From Calonectria ilicicola (lineage: Eukaryota; Ascomycota; Sordariomycetes; Hypocreales; Nectriaceae): a DNA stretch of 64,000 nucleotides. Of the stretch, positions 11,701 through 22,822 are shown in pieces; the first letter of the stretch is position 1, and every line of letters starts with the position of its first letter. Location: the NCBI GenBank assembly GCA_020809705.1, contig CP085832.1:4526001-4590000 (forward strand). Reading direction: 5' to 3'. Under the pieces are notes generated by a model. The model made no database searches. It worked only from the letters and a program-made list of their open reading frames with translations, and had not been told where the DNA came from. The position numbers and the translations under genes were made by a program.

Positions 11701-11826
11701 GAGCATAATCTCAAGGTATTCTTCATCGGCCGAGTCGCTGTGACGGATTGGGAGATTGTCAGTGACGCTGTCGCTAAATGCTGGGAAGATAAAACGCACC
11801 ATCGAAGGAAACTCTCCCGAGAATAA
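8736..11826 (+). CDS. C2H2 zinc-finger protein with C-terminal DUF6590 domain
   Basis: Seven exons: 8736-9021, 9103-9934, 10004-11019, 11079-11156, 11207-11247, 11304-11446 and 11493-11826. All phases agree, giving 909 aa. The N-terminal ~95 residues (NQCLDSFQKCL...ARFSTWAGSIGVFA...ASMDHRL) match the helical start of a large fungal family often named 'oxidoreductase acuF-like/C2H2'. A cluster of Cys/His motifs at about residues 357-480 (CPYC..., YVCTFENC..., WRCPHHKQH, CPLCG...H..VH) forms C2H2-like fingers. A Trp-rich linker (WDDWEPPPM, WHDWSGWIW) follows. The C-terminus (FQPGEVLWSEP, FRRFIVIANDQGHCTC, IYTYGGAGC, NYSKLYTIEHNLKVFFIGRV) is DUF6590. The role is unknown: nuclear, regulatory or scaffold. 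It shares a divergent promoter with the protease of the gasdermin pair. Confidence 0.85.
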
Positions 11827-12692
11827 ATGACAATGCTGCATATATTGCAGAATTTATATTGCAATTAAAACATTCGTCTGCTTGTCTCGGTAAGGCTTAT
11901 TGTGCAATTTCAGTGTTGAACTATATAAAGAACCCATTTCCAATGGTCTTTCACATTTATTTGGGAAATCATCTGAGGCGTGCTCCTCGATGTTTGCGAG
12001 ACTTTTCAGCTTTTGAGCTGAATGCTTTTCTTCCAACTCTATGGAAGCTTTATCAACTTAAACTTAGATAAATCTCTTGTTTTGAGACTGCTTCATAGAA
12101 AGACATTTTTCCTTTTTTAATTAAAGGAACTTCCGTTGACGCTATTAGCACAATGATAGGAAAATAATAGACCTAAAACAAACTCTTTTTCTGTACCAGG
12201 CGGCTTAGGCTTATCGATAAGGATATTTGAAAATCACTTTTCACACCAGTATCTTGGTAAGTATTCAGATACGAACTAATTATAAATGGCAGTCTTAAAT
12301 TCAATCGTAATTCCTAATCATAGATTTTCCAGACGCTCACCCGACGCAGATTTAGACCAGATTTAGACCATATGTGCTATATACGCTGTCAACCCACTCT
12401 TATATTCAGGTACACTTTCTAAAAGTCCACATTAGTATCAATGAATTCAGCCGTTGTTTTCATCGATGCAGTCACGTCTTGGTTAGATATACTGACTGTG
12501 TGGAGAATCTCCATGACCTGATAAGGTTTGCTTCTTCCCACGCTAATTAGACGTTGCAGGTGTACCAAGGCCACTGAGTTTATTGCAATCCAATCAAACC
12601 TCACGTGATACTCAAATCGAAATCATCTCTTATTTCATCATTTTTGCATTAAAGAATTATCTAATCTTATTGATAACTTTCAGCCACCTTTG
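11827..12692. other. Intergenic, no gene seen
   Basis: About 870 bp between convergent genes. Only short unconvincing ORFs are present. A small tandem duplication (AGATTTAGACC twice) lies near 12348-12370. Confidence 0.5.
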
Positions 12693-14197
12693 CTAACATG
12701 TCTTGTGTGAATACTGAACAAGTTCAACCTCATCAGTATCGTCGTGTGAATGTGATGTCCGGAAGCTAGGGCAATGAACCCTTTCTGGGGTAGCTGTCTC
12801 ATCGGATATCGAATCATCGTTGAAAATCGAGTCGTCTGCTCCTGACTTTCTTTTCTGAAACTGTCTATCCGAAACCTTGGTTAGAGCATTAGTGGTATTT
12901 GACTGTTTTCCAAATGTTTTCGTGAACATGTGGGTGAAAAATATGCGAATTGACGGTAAACATGCGCAAACAATGCCGATGTTAATTTCCAGCGCAGAAT
13001 AATGAGAAATTGACATGTAGTTCCAAGTTGGATTCTGGTCAACTGAGCTAAACTCTTGTGCCGACCGAAGACGCAGTATGCTCACTAGGGTGAAACTAAT
13101 GATTGTCAGACATGATCATTCAAAACGAAGATGGAGCATTACCAAGTACCACCACAGAACATGACTGCAGTGAAAACCTTCTTTTTCCAATCAAGGTTGA
13201 GAGCTTTGAGTTGTGCCAAAGGAATAACCAGCATCCAGATATCCACGGCAACGCTAATCGCTGAGCTTGACGTGGTAATAAGATTCAGATTCAAACACTT
13301 TCCTTCTACTTCTCCATCCCAGCTCTTCCAGGAGGCACTAACAGGAGAGCAAACGAAAATAGTAGTAAATGTGTAAACCAGCCCATATAATGCCGAGAAT
13401 ACAATCGTCCCCCACAACAAATGGCGAACTATTGGGGTTGGGAAGATCCTCAGGTAGAAAAAGAGGAGTGAGATCTTGAGTAAGGTGATTTGAATGAAAT
13501 AAAGAGCCGAAGAAATCTGAAAGGACATTAAGAAAGATGTGATTTGTTCCGGTGTCAGGGTATAAATATCTTTGCCGAAACCGTTTTTGAGCAAGCCTTG
13601 AATTTGCAAAGCAAAGCTGCCAAAAACAGTCATCAGCTGAAAGACGAGGACCCAGTCATCCGTGCTCAAGCCCACCCGCATTACGTGCTTATAAATCATA
13701 CGTTGGACAACGCAGACGGTGGAAATGGCAAGCATTACACTGATCAACGTTCGGTAGCTACGTGATCTGTCTCGCACGGGAAGGTCGCACGCTATACTGG
13801 TGAGGTTCTGCGTGTCTAAAGCCAAAGAAGTGGTCAATATCGATTGCGTGATGTGTTTGTTAGTTATATGAGGACTTACAAAGGGATTGCCTGACAGTAC
13901 ATGCTTTTCTCACGCAGACTTTCATCTCAGTGATGAAGTCTTCATTCGTGCAGAAACAAGTCTGATTGGATGTGGAGCATGATGACATTGGAATTGTCTT
14001 TGTGAAGCAGTCCATCTATAAACAAATATAATTATCAGTACGGTTGCTGATAAATTGAATCGAAACTTCAAAAGTTAATCAAGACTTACTGCGCAGTCTG
14101 GCAGCCCAGATAGGACAGACACTGACGAGGATTGTGCTGCCACAGCTGGCAAGGCCATGAGGCTGGCCAACCACCACAGGCTCTGCATGAACTTCAT
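12693..14197 (-). CDS. CFEM-domain 7TM receptor (PTH11-like, fungal rhodopsin-type)
   Basis: Four exons: 14197-14090, 14015-13880, 13815-13143 and 13095-12693. Phases agree, giving 439 aa. A signal peptide (MKFMQSLWWLASLMALPAVAA) precedes a CFEM domain with its eight cysteines: LPDC, DC, SSC, QTC, FC, VC, AC and finally TSIACDLPVRDRS. Seven hydrophobic segments follow, with the fungal PTH11/rhodopsin pattern (STDDWVLVF, FGKDIYTLTPEQI, LLFFYLRIF, SILRLRS, NPTWNY, EINIGIVCACLPSIR). The C-terminal tail is Ser/Asp-rich. Such proteins sit in the plasma membrane and are candidate G-protein-coupled receptors for surface or host cues. The ligand is unknown. The last intron uses donor GTAATG at 13142, chosen because it is the only phase-compatible option. 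Confidence 0.88.
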
Positions 14198-16967
14198 TGT
14201 CACCACGACAATTGGCCGGTGGCTTTCAATGAGCTTCAGCACTATAGCTGATTACTTTCCAAGTCAAAAACATTGCAAAATGTGAGCAGAGGGAAAGGTA
14301 TTTGAGAGTTCGTTGGCTTCGCGGACCCGAGTGCCGCACGAGCCATGCGGCGGGAAAGGCCCACAAGATGGCGTGTTGGCAAACGCTTAGAAAACGTCCT
14401 TGCACGATCGTCTATCAAAAAAGAGCGTAGCGTAGAATCAGGAAACAACTTGGTTGGATAAGAGGTCAGGTTGGTCATCTACACCCGCAGGAGACTAAAA
14501 AGGTATCGAGGTGACGACCCCACAAACTGCAGCCGATTGCCAATCACCGTCTCAGCGATCATATACTAAACGGGACATGACTGCGAAGACCAGTCGCGGA
14601 GCACGGATATCCAGGTACCGGGACCCCGGTCCGTTCTTCCTCTCCTCACTATTGATTTCCGATCCATCGTCCTAAATATCGGTTCACCATTACGGGACAT
14701 CCATGCGAATGCAACGTGAGTCTGCAAGCGATATCAAATATCAATAGAACACAAGAGAGTCGTGCGTACCACGGAAAACCAGAGCGGAGCCTGATGCACA
14801 TACAATCAGCATCCTCAGCCATATAGACAACAGCTGCTCAGTGCCTTAAATGGGGTCCTCATATGTTGGTTACAGTGCATCGACAAGAATCAGAATCGTT
14901 AATTGATCGTCCACAAGGAGAGACCCTGAAACTCTAGGGCTGATTTGGCCCCTCTGACCAGGCAAAATAAGGTTAGTTGGGCCGCCACCCTCGTGGCTTT
15001 CAGTGAGACGAAAGCTTGGACTTGATCGATTTGTGTGGCCCAGCCTACCTCTCAAAGGCTTGTTGCCTGCTTTCTAGTTAATATTGGGGATAGTTGGGTA
15101 GCTCGAGTGCGTATTCTGAGGCAGTTTTGAAGCCGCTTCCTCACCGGGTCCCACCTTTCCGGTTCAAAAGACAAAAAAGCGAATGCTGGAATAGCCGCGG
15201 AGCAAAGCAAGGATCATGTCATGCCCCCAGCTCCCCAAACCATGTCCGTGTTGTCTGCGGGAGGATTCACCTTCAAACACGTTGAGTGTGCCTTGGTCTA
15301 GATGTTCTAGACTGCTATATTGTGGAAATTAGCCGTAATCCGCAAGATATGCTACTTGGATTTGGTGGCGCGATTAGTCCTACGGAGAGAGACGGGCCAA
15401 AGTCAGCTCTCATGACCTTCAGAGTCTCTCTCCCATAAGCATACGTGGCTTTCCAAGATTCGGGGGAGTAGAAGGGGCAAAGAAAAAAAATCACCATCCT
15501 TATGTTGAGAAACTGTCGCATTTGTGAATTCGCAGAGCGAGATATCATTCTCACGCTGAAAAGACTAAGTCAACACCCAATACATTAGGTAGTGCTCGCC
15601 GTTACATTACATGAAGAACCTCGATCAAGCCCATATTCAAGAGTGCATTCTGTGTTAAAGCTCTGTATTAATCAGGATAATTCTTTTGACATGATAAATA
15701 ATTCGCGCACCGTCGTGATAAGGCAATTCATAGGCTGCAGTGTGCAAAGTGGTGTGTGTGCCTGCAGAATGGATAGGCTATTCAAAAATATCGAAAAGAA
15801 ACTATTCATAAATCCTCCATTCGTCGCGTAGTTGGATTGTCGCCATGCATGGCCACTGAATTACACAAAATCTTGCAATGAATCGATTACAAAGTCCTGA
15901 ATGAAGCCAACCGTATAACAATATTTGCAGTCACTAATTCGAACCATCTTATCTAAGGACTAGAGTTCTAAGTATAAATCTTCCTTCGAGTACTAATATG
16001 CGCCTCATCAGCTTGAATGCGCTAATGATGGTTGGTCATCACAAGAGATTTTGTATAGAGGTCCCACTGGGGATCATTGCTCAATTAGCACGATATGATC
16101 ACTAGATGAGGTCTTCGTGCGATATTAAAGAACTTGAATTAAAGAACTTGAAGTGGTCAGATAGACACCTACGTCATGTCTGTGTCAACACCATCTGCAT
16201 TCGTCGAGGCTGAGGGCCAGAAGTGGTCCATTCAGTGAGGATTTGTAAACATCTATTAAACTTATTTGGATTAGTGTGAATTCAAGTGACAGGTTAATAT
16301 TTATCTAGTGTCAAAGATTAGCCTATGTCTTCAGAAACAGGCTTATCGGCCTGTCTTGGATTCTATTTTATATCATCATGTTTTTGACTTTACCGCAACT
16401 ATGAGCCACAGCGCTCGGCAGTGTTACTGCTTTGCCGCTGCCTGATCTCGGTATTGAGTTGTAGGAGATAAACCATTGTGACGGTCTCAGTTCTTTCCGT
16501 TACATTGCAGGGTTCTTATACTTGAACATATATGAACATCATTTGGTCTCATTGATCAGTTACACTTCAGACTTCCAAAACGCCGGGGCTATTCCAGGAT
16601 CAAAATCAGTCCCTCCGTAGTAAAGAGCACGGATATTTTCCTACCATTGTTGCTTCCAATTACTGAGCTTCATTACTTATCATTATAATGCAATTTTGTA
16701 ATACTGGGTATATTATTATCTGATTTATATGGTAATTTGAGTTTGGCATCGAAAAGGTAGCGCCACTCATAGGGTATCATCCATCAGTTCAGCCAAACAC
16801 CGCCAAATCGCTCACAAACATCCTTGAACCGAAGTTCCATCAAGGTATCAATCACTCCATCATACCAATTGAATTAATTTAAAAAGCTCCAGCATAAGCT
16901 TTGAGCCACAGCATGCCAAGTGCGACACCATCTAAGTTTATATCCACTATTTTAGGTGCTTTGGACA
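14198..16967. other. 2.8-kb intergenic region without a supported gene
   Basis: Only short ORFs are present. One (15592-15831, +) contains LCINQDN, a short match to the HET-domain hallmark, but nothing around it supports a HET domain. A direct duplication of ATTAAAGAACTTGA is seen near 16123-16150. No tRNA was found. Confidence 0.45.
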
Positions 16968-18246
16968 TTATTGTTGCCGAGTTGAGGAGGCATCGCCACT
17001 GGGCATTACGGTAACCGGATCATCTTGTTTCTGAACAGGTACATACTGTTGCTGTGGTGGCATTTGCATTTGGTGTTGCATTTGAGGCTGGAAATTGGGC
17101 TGCTGTCCTGCCGGCCATACACCCTGGGCGGGAAGAGAGGTGGGGAGCATATTTGGCCCGTTATTTCCTGCGACAGCGTAATTGTAGCCCCAGACAGGCT
17201 GTTGATTTCCAGCATTAAACACCATGGGTTGTTGAGGAGTCGACCAGAGACCGTTTTCCTTCCTGGCACCGATGACATATAAAAGACAGAAAAGGACAAA
17301 AAGCGGCAAGATCGAGAATACGTAGGCGAGAATCATGTGGTAAATTCGAAAGTTTGGGCTTCGGAGGGTTGAGTAGTACGATCCGGTAACGACAACTACT
17401 TTTTCGATCGTCGCAATTGAGATGACTTTGTATAGTGTACGCGTGAGGAAGAGAATCGCAGCGGCGATGAGTAATCCCGGAGCCTAGACAGAGTGTCAGG
17501 TCAATAGTTTGGTTTCGGAGCCGTGAACATCTTACCTGGGCAACACGAGACTGCGGACGGCAGCTATGGGCCACTTGAATAGAGCGAGCAAGGCTTACAA
17601 GGCTGGCGACGAAAATAATCGCCCTGGAGGCGGTATCAAGCCGATAAGCCGAAAGGCTGTTGTTGGGGTTGTAAGTATCCAAGTACGAGACATTGAGGCC
17701 GAATTCTGCGATGGAAATGGGAGCAAGGATGCCAGCGACAGCATAGGTGGCCCCTCTCAAGAACCCTTCTGACTTATATGTGTGGTTGTTCTGGACAGAC
17801 AAAACACCACTGGCGAGTCGCATAAGCGTGATAAAGACCAAGATCTCGGCAAAGTCAAAGGTCAGCTCGGCAAGACAGCTCAATACGTAGCTGGCATTGA
17901 AGTCGTAATAAGCGCTATAATAGCTGACAATCTGCAATATCACGTAGACTGTGGTAAAAAGACAAGGCCTAGATGCGAAAGGTCAGTTTTTATTGTGGTA
18001 AGATCTGAAAATGATGACTCTCGAGACGTGAATGCCAGCAGGCTAGCTAGGGGACACATTAGGCGGGAGGGGGATGACTGACAGTGCAAAGAGGATAATG
18101 GCTGCCTTGAGCCATGGGAACGCCTTTCGGGCGGGATCTTGGCGTTTGCGGACATTGCAGACGGTACACAAGAAGAGCACCGCACTGCAGATGAAGGTTA
18201 GGGCGTAGAGAACCGCTGTCGCGATGTAGTACGCGATAATATCCAT
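16968..18246 (-). CDS. Seven-transmembrane protein with Gln/Pro-rich cytosolic tail
   Basis: Three exons: 18246-18083, 17968-17536 and 17483-16968. Phases agree, giving 370 aa. The start is the ATG at 18246, giving MDIIAYYIATAVLYALTFIC. Seven hydrophobic segments can be counted, ending with YHMILAYVFSILPLFVLF, followed by about 95 residues rich in Gln, Pro and Met (QPQMQHQMQMPPQQQY). The layout is that of an integral membrane protein with a low-complexity C-terminal tail, common among uncharacterised Pezizomycotina 7TM proteins. I do not recognise a named family. It lacks CFEM and the PTH11 signature. Function unknown; a receptor-like or membrane-organising role is only a guess. Confidence 0.8.
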
Positions 18247-20425
18247 GGCGTGTGCCACTTGCGTCAATAGCTGCTGGTTTTACGTGTGGCGGGCTTAAAG
18301 CCGTGGGGAGCGCCATCGTAAATATTCGTTCTCAACGGTACTCAGCCGCGCCTAAGCCAGTTAAGGTGGAGGATTAAGGTAGTGAATTAGGGTATGATGT
18401 GGGTTACATCCAAGGGAGGCTGTGGAGCCATGCGACCAGTGAAGAGCAAATGAGAAATCATGGCGCAGATTAGAATTGATGCGCCACCTGGAATCTGTAT
18501 GTTGAAGTAACGAGTTCGCCTTTTCTGGGAATAATCAAGGTAGAAAGCTAGAACTCGGGCCAGTAGAAACCAGGCGGCGGTGCTGGTGCTGTGTCAAAAC
18601 AACAGGGATGCAAGAGGATTCATGGCAAGATTGCACCAGGGGTTGGTAGCGCCTTATTGGCCTCGTATGGCCATGAGTCAACCTCGAATCCACGAACGTG
18701 CATGAGCTGAACATTTTTAGCCAGGGTCTGCTCTGCCTAGCGTGACACGAGTGGGTTGCATCACAGAAGGCATTCTTGTCACCAGACCATGAAAACAAGC
18801 ACATACCACATAACTTGGAGCCCAACTGCCCGTATTACTGGTCAAACAAAGGCAGTGCGCAGCACAGTCGATGGGTTCATGGTCTGTCATGTTCTGCCAT
18901 GTTGGTGTGGCAGGCACAGCTTGCATGAAGCCTTGGTCTTGGCGAATTTGATCCTTTCAACGCCAAGCCGTTAGGGATTGCCAGGGGTCCGTGTGACAGA
19001 GGAATGCGCCTCATCAATACGTTGAAGAAACGTTCATTGTCAGGTGATGCTACTTTTCAGTGTTTGCGTCCTGCATTAGAATATTAAACCCCAAAAGCAG
19101 TGCTTTCTACAGTGTAGAAGCCAAAGTCGATGACCAAGTTGGCTAGTGTTCGCCCATACGAAACAAATCCATCTCAACCTCTTCACAGATCTCGTGCACC
19201 TAAAGTAAGTTGATATTGTGACACAATTTAACCAGAATCATTGATTTCATCGCAACCCAATGGACGAGGGATGGGTGACGATATGAAGTGAAATCATCCA
19301 GCTTCAATAGGCGATCTTCACTCCAGAAACCACTTGGCACGCTAGAACTCCAGCCTAGTCAATAATAGACCTCAAGATTTCCCAAGTACAGCGCCAATCA
19401 ACTCCAAAAACATAAGCCTGATATACGTCCATATCAAAGACCGAAATAAGCATTGCAGATGATGACAACAGTAGAAATCTATGTGATAATGCCCTGATTC
19501 TCCCAAGATGGAATTTCATGAAGAGCGACTCACTTGCAACAGCCCGGACACCTCGAATCCATACAACCATTTTTTACTCGAGATCCAAATCCGATGCTCT
19601 TACGATGATTCAGGCCCTAGTCTCCTTGAAGAGTACACCACTACACACAATGGAGACATTATCTTAGAAAAGCACAAACCAATCTAGTAATTTGATCCCA
19701 TAATCCAATCCGCATAAATTTGACTGAATCTTGTCAGTTTCTACGTATGTTAACCTAAGGGTATTTTTCTTCTACTGAAATATGTGTCGCAACTTGAGGC
19801 TGAATTGTTTAGGCAGGTTCAATTGCAGGCCAGACTGGTACACACACTTCAGGCATGAACAACCATGGCGCTCTTAAGGTAAATCAAGGCTATGGGTTGA
19901 AGGCTTGAATGAGCTGGATCATATTCAGTGAGCCGATTCTAAACCACCTTCCCCTCAAAAAGAATTCAAGGCGCGAGAGAGGCCGTCTTCAACTCCGGTC
20001 ACAAGATATCATCACTGTACGGACGTGATTTCGTAGCAATTTTCCAAATAGGCAGGCGGTGTGAGAGATTGCGTCACAGTTTTAAGTGGGCCCGCCCAAA
20101 TGGGCTCAAAAACACCACGAAACGGACAAGACACAGACAAAGTCGCAGAGTAGTTTGGACGCGACGCAGTTGAAATCTTTGAAACATGGATGAATGCAAT
20201 TTCCCTAAATAATTTTTATCCTGAGCCTTTGTAGGCCAACATCGCGCCTGCGCGTCTTGCTATCCTGTGCAATTTATGGCCCAGATCGCTAAGGGTCCTG
20301 TACCCTCCAGGGTAGCTTTTGAGTTTTTTGCGAATTCAGGGGTTTTGTCAGTTCAGTTCTCCCCAAAGAGCGCTCGCGATAGCCAATAGGTTGCATTGCT
20401 CCTGGTTTTCGTATTCAAAGATAAA
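18247..20425. other. 2.2-kb intergenic region, no gene seen
   Basis: Short ORFs only (such as 18756-18974 and 19355-19570), none with a recognisable motif or a partner exon. It holds the promoter of the 7TM gene at its left edge. Confidence 0.45.
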
Positions 20426-20507
20426 GGCGTGGTGGCAGAGTGGTCTAATGCGTATGACTAGAAATCATATCTCTTCGGAGGCGTCTGTTCAAATCAGGCC
20501 CACGTCG
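20426..20507 (+). tRNA. tRNA-Ser(AGA)
   Basis: An 82-nt class II tRNA without an intron. The acceptor stem GGCGTGG pairs with CCACGTC, followed by discriminator G. An A-box-like TGGCAGAGTGG and a T-arm GTTCAAATC are present. The anticodon stem TATGA/TCATA encloses CTAGAAA, giving anticodon AGA. A long variable arm (CTCTTCGGAG) confirms the Ser type. Confidence 0.92.
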
Positions 20508-21151
20508 GTATTTGAATTTTTTGGCCGTCTTTTTTCCATGTAGGCTTGCAGGGGTCTAATTTTTTCCCCCTTTTCATTTTCACATTCATTTTATGATGAA
20601 ATAGTTGTCTCAAAAACCAGATTGAAAGATATTAGCTATATCGATTTTTTTGACCTACCATCTTAATAAAGCTGACTCAAGTCCAAACAATACACTATGG
20701 CATTCAATTGTCGATTGCTATTTCGGGTAGAGTAGGCGGCCGACACGACGCTAAGGGAACATGCCACCAAGTCGTACCGTAGATCAAAAACTAGCTCTTG
20801 CTGTATTTTTTGGATTTTATTTTTGGACTGCCCTCATTTTGGAGGCGTCGCGGTCTTCGGAGCATCTGTTGCTTTCGTTTAATTTGTGATTTCTAAGCCA
20901 CCTCCAGATCAACAATGCTCCTTTGGCCTCTGAGCCAATGATTCAAACGCCACATTTACGCCAGGATCGAGACAGAATCAATGATATGTCAGCAGTCTCA
21001 CACCTCATCCAGGCAACAGACCCCGCTTTTCACGGCATTTGAAGCATGCGGGCATCAACCAACCAACTATTTAAGTACATAGCCGCATGCTTGATATATT
21101 CACTACAAGAGGCTTTAATAGTTTTCGTTTAGAATTCAATAAACCGACAAA
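20508..21151. other. Intergenic between tRNA-Ser and the next gene
   Basis: About 640 bp. It holds the tRNA terminator and presumably the promoter of the gene starting at 21152. Nothing else is seen. Confidence 0.5.
20517..20522 (+). terminator. Pol III terminator (T6) of tRNA-Ser
   Basis: A run of six T lies 10 nt past the tRNA 3' end, the normal RNA polymerase III stop signal. Confidence 0.8.
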
Positions 21152-22012
21152 ATGTTCTCGCAGATTCTTCGCTTTGCCCTCCCACCGCACTTGGCCATTT
21201 CGGCTCCTGAATTTCTCTCTCTTCGTCAAAAGGCATCGGCAGCTGGAGCAACATCACAATACCATGGGTACACGACCCCTACACAAGCCTCTGCCCTCCC
21301 AAAGCAAGACAGTGAAATATGCTGGGTCATTCGTATGTGACTAAAACCTCATCTCTCATTCTCGTCGCTAGTCTAAATCCTGTTCGTGTGTGCATGCAGA
21401 ATGGCCAGAGGAGTCTAACAGAGACTCCATCACGAATGAATTGATGAGCATCGCGATCGGCAAACCTATGTCATTACTTCTCAAATTTACTGACGCCCAA
21501 TTGCCCGACTTGAACAAGGCTCTCGAGGCCCCAGTCTGTGAATTTGTTTGTTCTTTAATATCCCCGTTCTCCAACCACGCCAGAACCGATTTGTTCCTAA
21601 TTATTTTGATAGGCTTGCATAAGACTATCGGATAACGCCCCATTGTCGGACACCGCCCTGCAACAGTCTATGCAAAAAACGTACACAGACACGTACCAGA
21701 TTGATGGATTTACAGGTGGCCACTGGGCATACGCCATCAATACTAACGAATCTAGTGGGGAGCCATGCAGCACTGCACCTATAGAAACCATCAAGGAGCA
21801 AGACCAAAGGTTGGGAGTTTACTGCCTTGGTTGGGAGAGCATCGAGGTTTGTTATCAACGACACCGAAACATGCACATCCATTAACGCCTCCATATAGCA
21901 CCATCAAAAGGCTACCAAAACACCAATATTTGCTGAAGAGCTTGTCAAACTGTTGCCACACTTTGGACCCGGAACTGGCGCTTGGTATGCGAAATTTGAA
22001 AAAGATTTGTGA
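21152..22012 (+). CDS. Small dimeric alpha/beta-barrel-like protein (ABM/EthD-like), putative
   Basis: Four exons: 21152-21332, 21400-21533, 21613-21846 and 21899-22012. Phases agree, giving 220 aa. The N-terminus (MFSQILRFALPPHLAI...SLRQKASAAG) is rich in Arg, Ser and Ala, and could be a mitochondrial targeting peptide or an amphipathic helix. The C-terminal part has GWESIEHHQKATKTPIFAEE followed by a PHFGPGTGAWYAKFE end, which resembles the GWES.E.H dimeric ferredoxin-like alpha/beta barrel proteins of fungi (stress-response or antibiotic-biosynthesis monooxygenase type). The fold assignment is a weak inference from this motif and size. The reading frame and splicing are well supported. No catalytic residue can be named. 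Confidence 0.65.
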
Positions 22013-22276
22013 AACGAGTGCATGGGCGATCAGATATAATTTGTAGTCTAAGTTGAATAGGATAATTAAATGTTTAAAGAATAATTGATCGCGGAGTTTC
22101 TTTTTTTCAAACCCTCATGCTCCGATGCTTGATTTTGTATGATGCAGTTCCCCAAATTAACGATATCTTTCTTGGCTAAGATTTTCGGACTTGTCTTTAC
22201 AATCCAATGTGTTGTATCTGGGGTGTATCACATCATCTTCCTTCTTCCTCATCATTGATTGTACCAAGTCCCATCC

Positions 22277-22822
22277 TTAGTACATGCCAACAATGGCAAG
22301 ACCAGCCATGCCGGCAGCAGCCATCATCACACCGGTCTGCTGAGCCGCACTGCCGGTGCTCTGTGTGCTGGTGGCAGCGGCTCCAGTTGCTGAGGCTGGA
22401 GTGGCAGCACCCGTGGCAGCAGCACCAGCTGTGACCCAGGTGTACTTGTCACACACAGCTGTGGCCTGGGGGTACTCGGCGATCACACTGCTGAACTGGG
22501 GAACATCGCTGCAAGCACTCAGAAGGCTTGAAATATCGCCCTTGTGCTCGCTGGCCCAGCTTGTAGCGCTTGCAATGTACGAGCTGTACTTGTCGGCCAT
22601 GGAGCCGGTGACAGCAGGGATCTCGCATGATCCAGTGACACTCGCGAATTGGGTCTGCGTGGCGATGAAGCTTGCCAAGGCAGAGTCGGGTGTGGGAACA
22701 TCGGTAAGGGCTGGCATGAGGCTTGATGCGATCGACAAGCACTCGAGGGTGTCGCGCTCGGCAAGGCCAGCCGCCTGGACGGTGGCGGCGGCGGCAACGA
22801 GAAGCAGTTGGTGGGCTCGCAT
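22277..22822 (-). CDS. Secreted, GPI-anchored-like four-cysteine surface protein
   Basis: A single exon of 181 aa. The start ATG at 22822 begins a clear signal peptide (MRAHQLLLVAAAATVQAA). The mature part has four cysteines (ECLS, SCEIP, ACSDV, VCDKY) in a helical ~115-residue domain. An Ala/Thr/Gly/Ser-rich linker follows, likely O-glycosylated, and the protein ends with a hydrophobic tail (GVMMAAAGMAGLAIVGMY) that fits a GPI-anchor signal. The architecture resembles the short fungal infection-structure or cell-wall proteins now called DUF7735. It probably sits in the cell wall or plasma membrane. Its GC content and codon bias are higher than in the neighbouring intergenic DNA, consistent with strong expression. 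No enzymatic motif is seen. Confidence 0.8.
   Translation of the reverse strand: MRAHQLLLVAAAATVQAAGLAERDTLECLSIASSLMPALTDVPTPDSALASFIATQTQFASVTGSCEIPAVTGSMADKYSSYIASATSWASEHKGDISSLLSACSDVPQFSSVIAEYPQATAVCDKYTWVTAGAAATGAATPASATGAAATSTQSTGSAAQQTGVMMAAAGMAGLAIVGMY

Noticed and set aside
15592..15831. Short plus-strand ORF containing LCINQDN, a HET-domain-like motif
   Set aside because: Only seven residues match and the surrounding sequence lacks WIDALCINQ context or any other HET motif. A chance match is more likely than a relic.
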